Source: Hyphochytrium catenoides (lineage: Eukaryota > Sar > Hyphochytriomycetes > Hyphochytriales > Hyphochytriaceae). From it: a stretch of 64,000 nt of DNA. The stretch lies in assembly GCA_900088475.1 (NCBI GenBank), contig FLMG01000350.1, positions 60,608 through 124,607 of the forward strand, read 5' to 3'. The translations under genes and the position numbers were made by a program. This document shows, one piece after another, positions 59,461-64,000 of the stretch. Below the pieces are notes generated by a model. It was given only the letters and a program-made list of their open reading frames with translations, made no database searches and had not been told where the DNA came from. How positions within the stretch are numbered: position 1 is the first letter of the stretch; every line of letters starts with the position of its first letter.

Positions 59461-61910
59461 GGCACTACTCGGCCGACCGGCAGCTGTGTGTTCAACGTTC
59501 GCCAAGTCGGCAAAAACGATTGTGCTGCTTTATTTGGAAAGCTCCGCTCCGTAATCATGCCCCGAGAAGGTTCAGGTGCTGCCCTTGAGGTTGGAAAGAG
59601 AAGAGCCATCACTTCTTTCATATGTCCCTCGCTTTACTGTCTCTCCTGCTTCCCGCTGCTCTTGACCAAACCACTCTCGGCTCTCATCTCTCTCTCTCTC
59701 TCTCTTACTTCTGCTACCCATCCGCTCTGCTCTTCTGCTTTCTCTCAAGTCTTCTCTGTCTCTCATCTGTGTCTCTCTCTGTCTCTCTCTGCACAGCATT
59801 AGGAACGGGCTTGACAAAGAATTTGCTCTCATTTTTCACGCAGTCGTGTCAGCCCTGCGTTTATAGTGCATCTCTCGTGTGAGCGCTGTGCGGCATATCT
59901 AAGGGAAGTCTAACTGAGAACTGGCAAGAAGGGAAATGAGAAAAGCTGATTACCGGCGAATGTCAGGACAGCCAATCAGAGGGTTCTCTTGACCCCAAAC
60001 ATCCGTTTCATTCCCACTGATAGGAATTTTACTGGACTTTATCAATGAATAATTCAATCGTTCGATTGTAAGTTTGGTGGCGATATTCTACTTTAGACCT
60101 TCCTTTAGGTGCGCCACGAAAGGTTTCCGTTGTAAGTTTCAGGAAGGCAGAGCTGTCTTCGCCTACCCACGCTCCCGCCATGGAAAATTATTTAGCATGG
60201 CCTTCCAAGACCCAAACGCACCTCACATTTGCAGGAAAGCGGGGTTTAGGACCAGTTCTAAATTAGTTAGTGTTTGTCCTGTTTATGTTTAGCACCAGAC
60301 CAGCGCAGCCACTACAGTAGCAGCACATCAGACAGCCTTGACCCAGTCTAGGAATAAGGATGGCTGGGAGTCTCTGTGTATTTGTTAGGCAAGTGGTCAG
60401 GAGTGCAGCGTTCTACGTTGTTCTTGATACACTGCTGATGTACATACTTCCTTGCTTTCAAACACTGCGATATCTCTATCTCTCCACTCTTGGTGGCCGC
60501 CTTTCTCTCAGCTTCTATGGCTGCCTGAGAATAGCTCTTGATTTCTCTCTGTCTCTCATCCTTCCCCTGATCTGTCTCGTCCATACGAAACAGCAACGGC
60601 ATCTCTCACAGTGCTGCTACAGTACATCTGCGGCCTCCTACCTCTCCGCTGTGGTTTGGCCCGGTTCGCCCGACAGTGAGCACGATCAGGCTCCAACCGG
60701 CCACCTCCGTCGGTGAGACTCGAACCCTTAAGCCCTGTAAAGCCCGTCCTCGGCAGCTTGAGCTTGCTCTTGTTTCCCACTTCCTGCGCCACTGAAGGGG
60801 AGTAGTTCGTTAGTAGCAGGCGATACTGTCCCTGTCCTTGTACGATGCTGTCTTCCCCTAGTTGCTCGCTTATTTGCCCCCAACCGAAAGGAAACTATAA
60901 GCAGGAAGCTGAAGTGACACTGGCGTGCAGCAGAATCGTTAGTCCACCCGCTGTAAATCTTACAAAACCAGTGCACCGTTCCATCTCTGTTTACCTCCTC
61001 CACACCCCCGCGCCTCCTGCGTTTCCAATGCTGCCCTTTCTTTTTGTCAATGAGCAGGCCGTTCGGCCATTCTGTAGAGCTGGAGAGGAAGGAAGGTTTG
61101 GCATCAGAAGAGCTATCACTTTACAGCAAATTCAGCCTCAAACATGTTCCTCTGGCATGACGACACCTAATCCAGCTCCCTTTGAGGCGTGAGAGCTGAT
61201 GCATCTGTGGCATCAGCCTGCCACATATACTAGTTGCTGGGACAGTCGACAGACGAGCCAGTGGTAGGTCTGTTAACAAAAGCAAATGGAAGGGAGGTGC
61301 GCAACCCTAAGATGGTCTAGAACACCACTCGTAGTGAGAAGATACTCATTCGTCATCATCTCATGGCAACTTGCAATAAAATGCCTGATGATTGAGCCGG
61401 CGCCGATAAGAAGAGCGTGAAGACGCTGAATAGCACTTGAGTGGCATCCCAGCCACAACTGCTGACTACTTAGGATTTGCATAGAGTCTCTTCAAGCTAA
61501 TAACCTGGGACCGAGATAGGAATGTAGCACCAGCAGCCTTGCTCATAACGTATGCTATACCTAGAGTGTACCCATTTATCAATCTTTATCCGCACAATAC
61601 GAAGCAGCATGAGCCTCATTAGACGGCTCATTTAATGTAACTAAAAACGATCATGCGGGTCGCTAGTGTGTCATTGGTAAAATTATAGCTGAGCACTAGG
61701 TGTGCTAAGAGCCCTTATACGGCCCGATGGCCATCTCTCCATAGTCATTAGCGATTGAGAGCAGCCATACATTCATCCAAAACAGAGGAATGCAAGCCTC
61801 ATGAAGAAGAAATCCTCAGGTCCAAACAGGTCCACATGAATCATCATTGATTGAGTCCGAACATCTGATCCCCGAGAGTCAGCTTCTGCCTAGGTCCATC
61901 TTAGAGCCCC
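59461..61910. other. Gene-poor spacer with CT-rich tract
   Basis: The CT-rich tract (59,680-59,800) lies about 220 bp upstream of the secreted-protein gene. The stretch at 60,700-60,740 has a tRNA-like sequence that does not fold. Frames at 60,360 (+) and 60,840 (+) have no recognisable features, and I do not call them. Confidence 0.5.
59683..59800. repeat. CT-rich low-complexity tract
   Basis: This tract contains CTCTCTCTCTCTCTCTCT and CTGTGTCTCTCTCTGTCTC runs. On the sense strand of the divergent minus-strand gene it reads GA-rich. Position and composition suggest a promoter or initiator-like element (inference). Confidence 0.7.
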
Positions 61911-64000
61911 TTTGCATACAGTTGCCACACCTCGTGAGTGAGGAGCGGGCAATGAATATCGTCGGCTTCTCCAATAGCCTTCATGAACCCTTCGTTTCTT
62001 AAAACTCCTGGTTCAATCAAATACTTCTCAAAGCTTTCCAAGCCCACCTTCATACGAATTGCGTGAGTACATTACTCAGCGACCGACATAGGAACATTCA
62101 ACAGCTACCATAAGTTCATTGAGCTTGCCAGCACCACCATCCTCATCCTCAGCTTTCTTCCGCAGGAGAGCCTTCCAATCAACGTAAGGAACTTGCTGTG
62201 GGAGAGCCAGCAGTGTCAGAAGTGAAGAGGGTCTAAGGACTTTAGAAAGAGTTAGCTTGCCTTCAGAGCATGCTGGGAGTCTTTTAGGTATTGGAAGACT
62301 TCTGCTGCGTCTTGATGAGGGTGAGGGCTCTGCACGTGTAAGACCTACCGGAGATGAGGCAGTTAAATACTTAAGCTAAGCTTGCCCAACCGTCCGTTAT
62401 TTCGGCTACGTGATGGTATTAGCATCAGGTAGAGAGAAGCTGTCACACGCAAAACTTTTCCGAGGACCACCGCACATTGTACTCACCCGTCCTAAGCTTC
62501 TCTTTGGTTTGACGGCTGCCAGGTAGGCGATTGCGTCTGCAGCAAAGTTGACAGGAGTAATATCCAGCCGCCATCTGACCCCAAGCGGCACTGCCCCTAG
62601 CTGCTTGCAACCTTGGAGCAGCAGGAAGATAAAATCTGAGGGGTTCCACACTCCAGTGAGAGTGGACGGCCCCATGTTGCCTGGTCGAAGAATAGAGACT
62701 GGCAGACCCCTTGAACGGGCTTTTAGGCAGAGCTGCTCTGCCACCCATTTAGACTGAAATAGTCACAGACACCGTCAGACATAGGAGCCCGCTTACTGTT
62801 CGTCCCATGCTACCAGCTCTTCCTGAGATGTTCTTTCTTTCTAACACCCCACCAGACCTATAATTCTCTTGAGGGATTGCCCTTAAGCTACACTCGGTAC
62901 CTTCTACTCATACCTGAGAATACCCATCTTGCAGTAAGTTCCAGTGCTCCATACTACTGTCCTCTGTCCATTCTTTCACCTCCTCTGGAAAGACGCCGTT
63001 GGTTGATACGAAGTGTACCGGCTTCACCATTGTCTTTGCAAAACCGTTGGTGACCGCTAATCGAAGAACCTCTTGTGTCCCAAGGACGTTAACAGCCTTC
63101 AAGGCTTCGAAGGGACGGACCAGATTGACCTGTGCACCGTTGTGGATGATGGCATCTATCTCCACCGCAAGCCGCTTGAAATGCTTGTTCTCTAGGCCGA
63201 GAAGTGGCTTAGAAAGGTCGCCAAGAATAGGGACGATCCGATCAATCAATGCTTCTTGTTCCTCTCTTCTCATCTGCACTCCGCTATCACATACTCCTTC
63301 CAATAGTTGATACTGTGACAGAGCGCCAAGAATGCGCTCAAGGCCATGCTCAAGAGTTTTCCCTCGTACCTATCAATTTGCGTGACAGGAGAGGCTTATA
63401 ACTATTAGTGGTTCATTTTCCCCAGCCATTCAGCTTGGCTTCCGTCTGTTGATCCTTAAAGTGTATCAACTTACCAGGCAGTACACTTGACAGTCCGTTC
63501 TGTGCAATAGGGAATGTAGAATGTGAGCACCTAGAAAGCCTGTGACCCCTGTTAAAAAGACTGAGCGAGGCGGCTTGCTGACAAATTCGACTCGAAATCG
63601 ACTGAGACCAATCTTTCGGGTTGGTGCTGGATAAATGCTCTCATCCAGCTCCGTCTCCAGCTGGAGGTCAATTCCCTGCACATTTTCTCTACCGACTTCC
63701 TCTCCACGCTTGCCTTTTTCAACCAGCTCGGCAGTGACCCTTAGCCGTGCATCTGTCAAAAGAAGCGAGAGTGGGATGTCGACTGCGAACTTTTCCTTCA
63801 CACTCTGAAGAAGTCGAGTAGCTAACAGAGAGTGGCCACCCACGTCAAAGAAATTGTCGTCAAGAGATATAGACGACTCCTCCAGTTTAAGAAGCTCAGC
63901 CCACAAGGAGCGCACTTGCGCCTCTGTAGAGGTCTGCAACAATACCAGCAGAGACATTCCACAGAAATGAGTAGACTTCAAAGACCGAAATGAACATGGA
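61911..64000 (-). CDS. Carrier-protein plus thioester-reductase enzyme, aminoadipate-reductase (LYS2-like) type, 3' part
   Basis: The 5' end lies beyond the right edge. From about 63,940 the protein reads a phosphopantetheine carrier domain (DDNFFDVGGHSLLATRLL, modified Ser in GGHSL). Next comes an NAD(P)-binding reductase domain (VFLTGVTGFLGAHIL near 63,550; AIIHNGAQVNLV near 63,140; NVLGTQEVLRLA; GYSQSKWVAEQL with the YxxxK pair near 62,910-62,735; SILRPGNMGPSTL; RWRLDITPVNFAADAIAYLA). C-terminal exons read RVLHVQSPHPHQDAAEVFQY and VGLESFEKYLIEPGVL, ending in YAKGL and TAA 61,911. Such enzymes release a carrier-bound acid as an aldehyde. An adenylation domain should lie upstream, outside the window. 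Whether it is a true aminoadipate reductase or another carboxylic acid reductase or NRPS-like enzyme cannot be decided here. Confidence 0.9.

Noticed and set aside
60360-60716. Plus-strand frame with hydrophobic stretches
   Set aside because: It overlaps an equally long minus-strand frame, has no splice structure or motif, and its hydrophobicity follows from the CT-rich sequence.
60650-60745. tRNA-like stretch with a T-loop-like GGTTCGAGTC on the minus strand
   Set aside because: The flanking bases do not form a 5-bp T stem, and no acceptor or anticodon stem could be drawn.

Overview
This is a gene-dense eukaryotic nuclear window. Nearly every gene is cut by short GT-AG introns of about 45-160 bp, with one clear GC-AG intron. 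Genes lie on both strands with very short spacers, and two convergent pairs have stop codons that are 25 bp apart or overlapping. There are no prokaryotic operons, rRNA genes, convincing tRNAs or CRISPR arrays. A seven-transmembrane receptor fused to an inositol-polyphosphate-phosphatase-like domain resembles the 'GPCR-bigram' proteins described from oomycetes. Together with the compact introns, this makes a stramenopile or other SAR-type protist my best guess, but the species is not identifiable from the sequence.

Layout. About 1-19,380 (+) is the 3' part of one enormous gene (5' end outside the window). It encodes several thousand residues of helical, ARM/HEAT-like sequence and then, apparently in the same reading frame, a polytopic membrane region. 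It converges on an LRR/EF-hand gene (24,638-19,377, -). From 24.7 to 27.6 kb is a gene-poor stretch with a decayed Ty3/gypsy chromovirus pol fragment and a two-copy repeat. Next come an orphan gene (-), a mitochondrial carrier (28,139-29,549, +) and an alpha/beta-hydrolase-like gene (31,437-29,575, -) whose nucleophile serine is replaced by asparagine. After a 2.5 kb gap, the + strand carries a GRC3/NOL9 polynucleotide 5'-kinase (34,074-36,916), a dienelactone-hydrolase family protein (37,664-38,888), a small unassigned gene and an ankyrin/coiled-coil protein (39,928-41,869). On the - strand are a Cys-rich 168-residue orphan and, after about 3 kb of low-complexity spacer, a class II histone deacetylase with an organelle-type presequence (47,492-45,595).

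The last part holds a phytanoyl-CoA dioxygenase (48,720-50,318, +), the receptor-phosphatase fusion (51,939-55,982, +), phosphoglycerate kinase (56,936-58,406, +), a Ser/Thr-rich secreted membrane protein (59,460-58,879, -), and the 3' end of a carrier-protein/thioester-reductase enzyme of the aminoadipate-reductase type (64,000-61,911, -).

Functionally this is a mixed chromosomal segment: glycolysis, mitochondrial transport, peroxisomal lipid oxidation, rRNA processing, signalling and reductive release of carrier-bound acids. No shared pathway is evident. Polypyrimidine tracts (CT-rich on one strand) recur in the spacers and may belong to promoters. Exon boundaries were read by eye from reading frame and splice consensus, so individual junctions may be off by a few bases.
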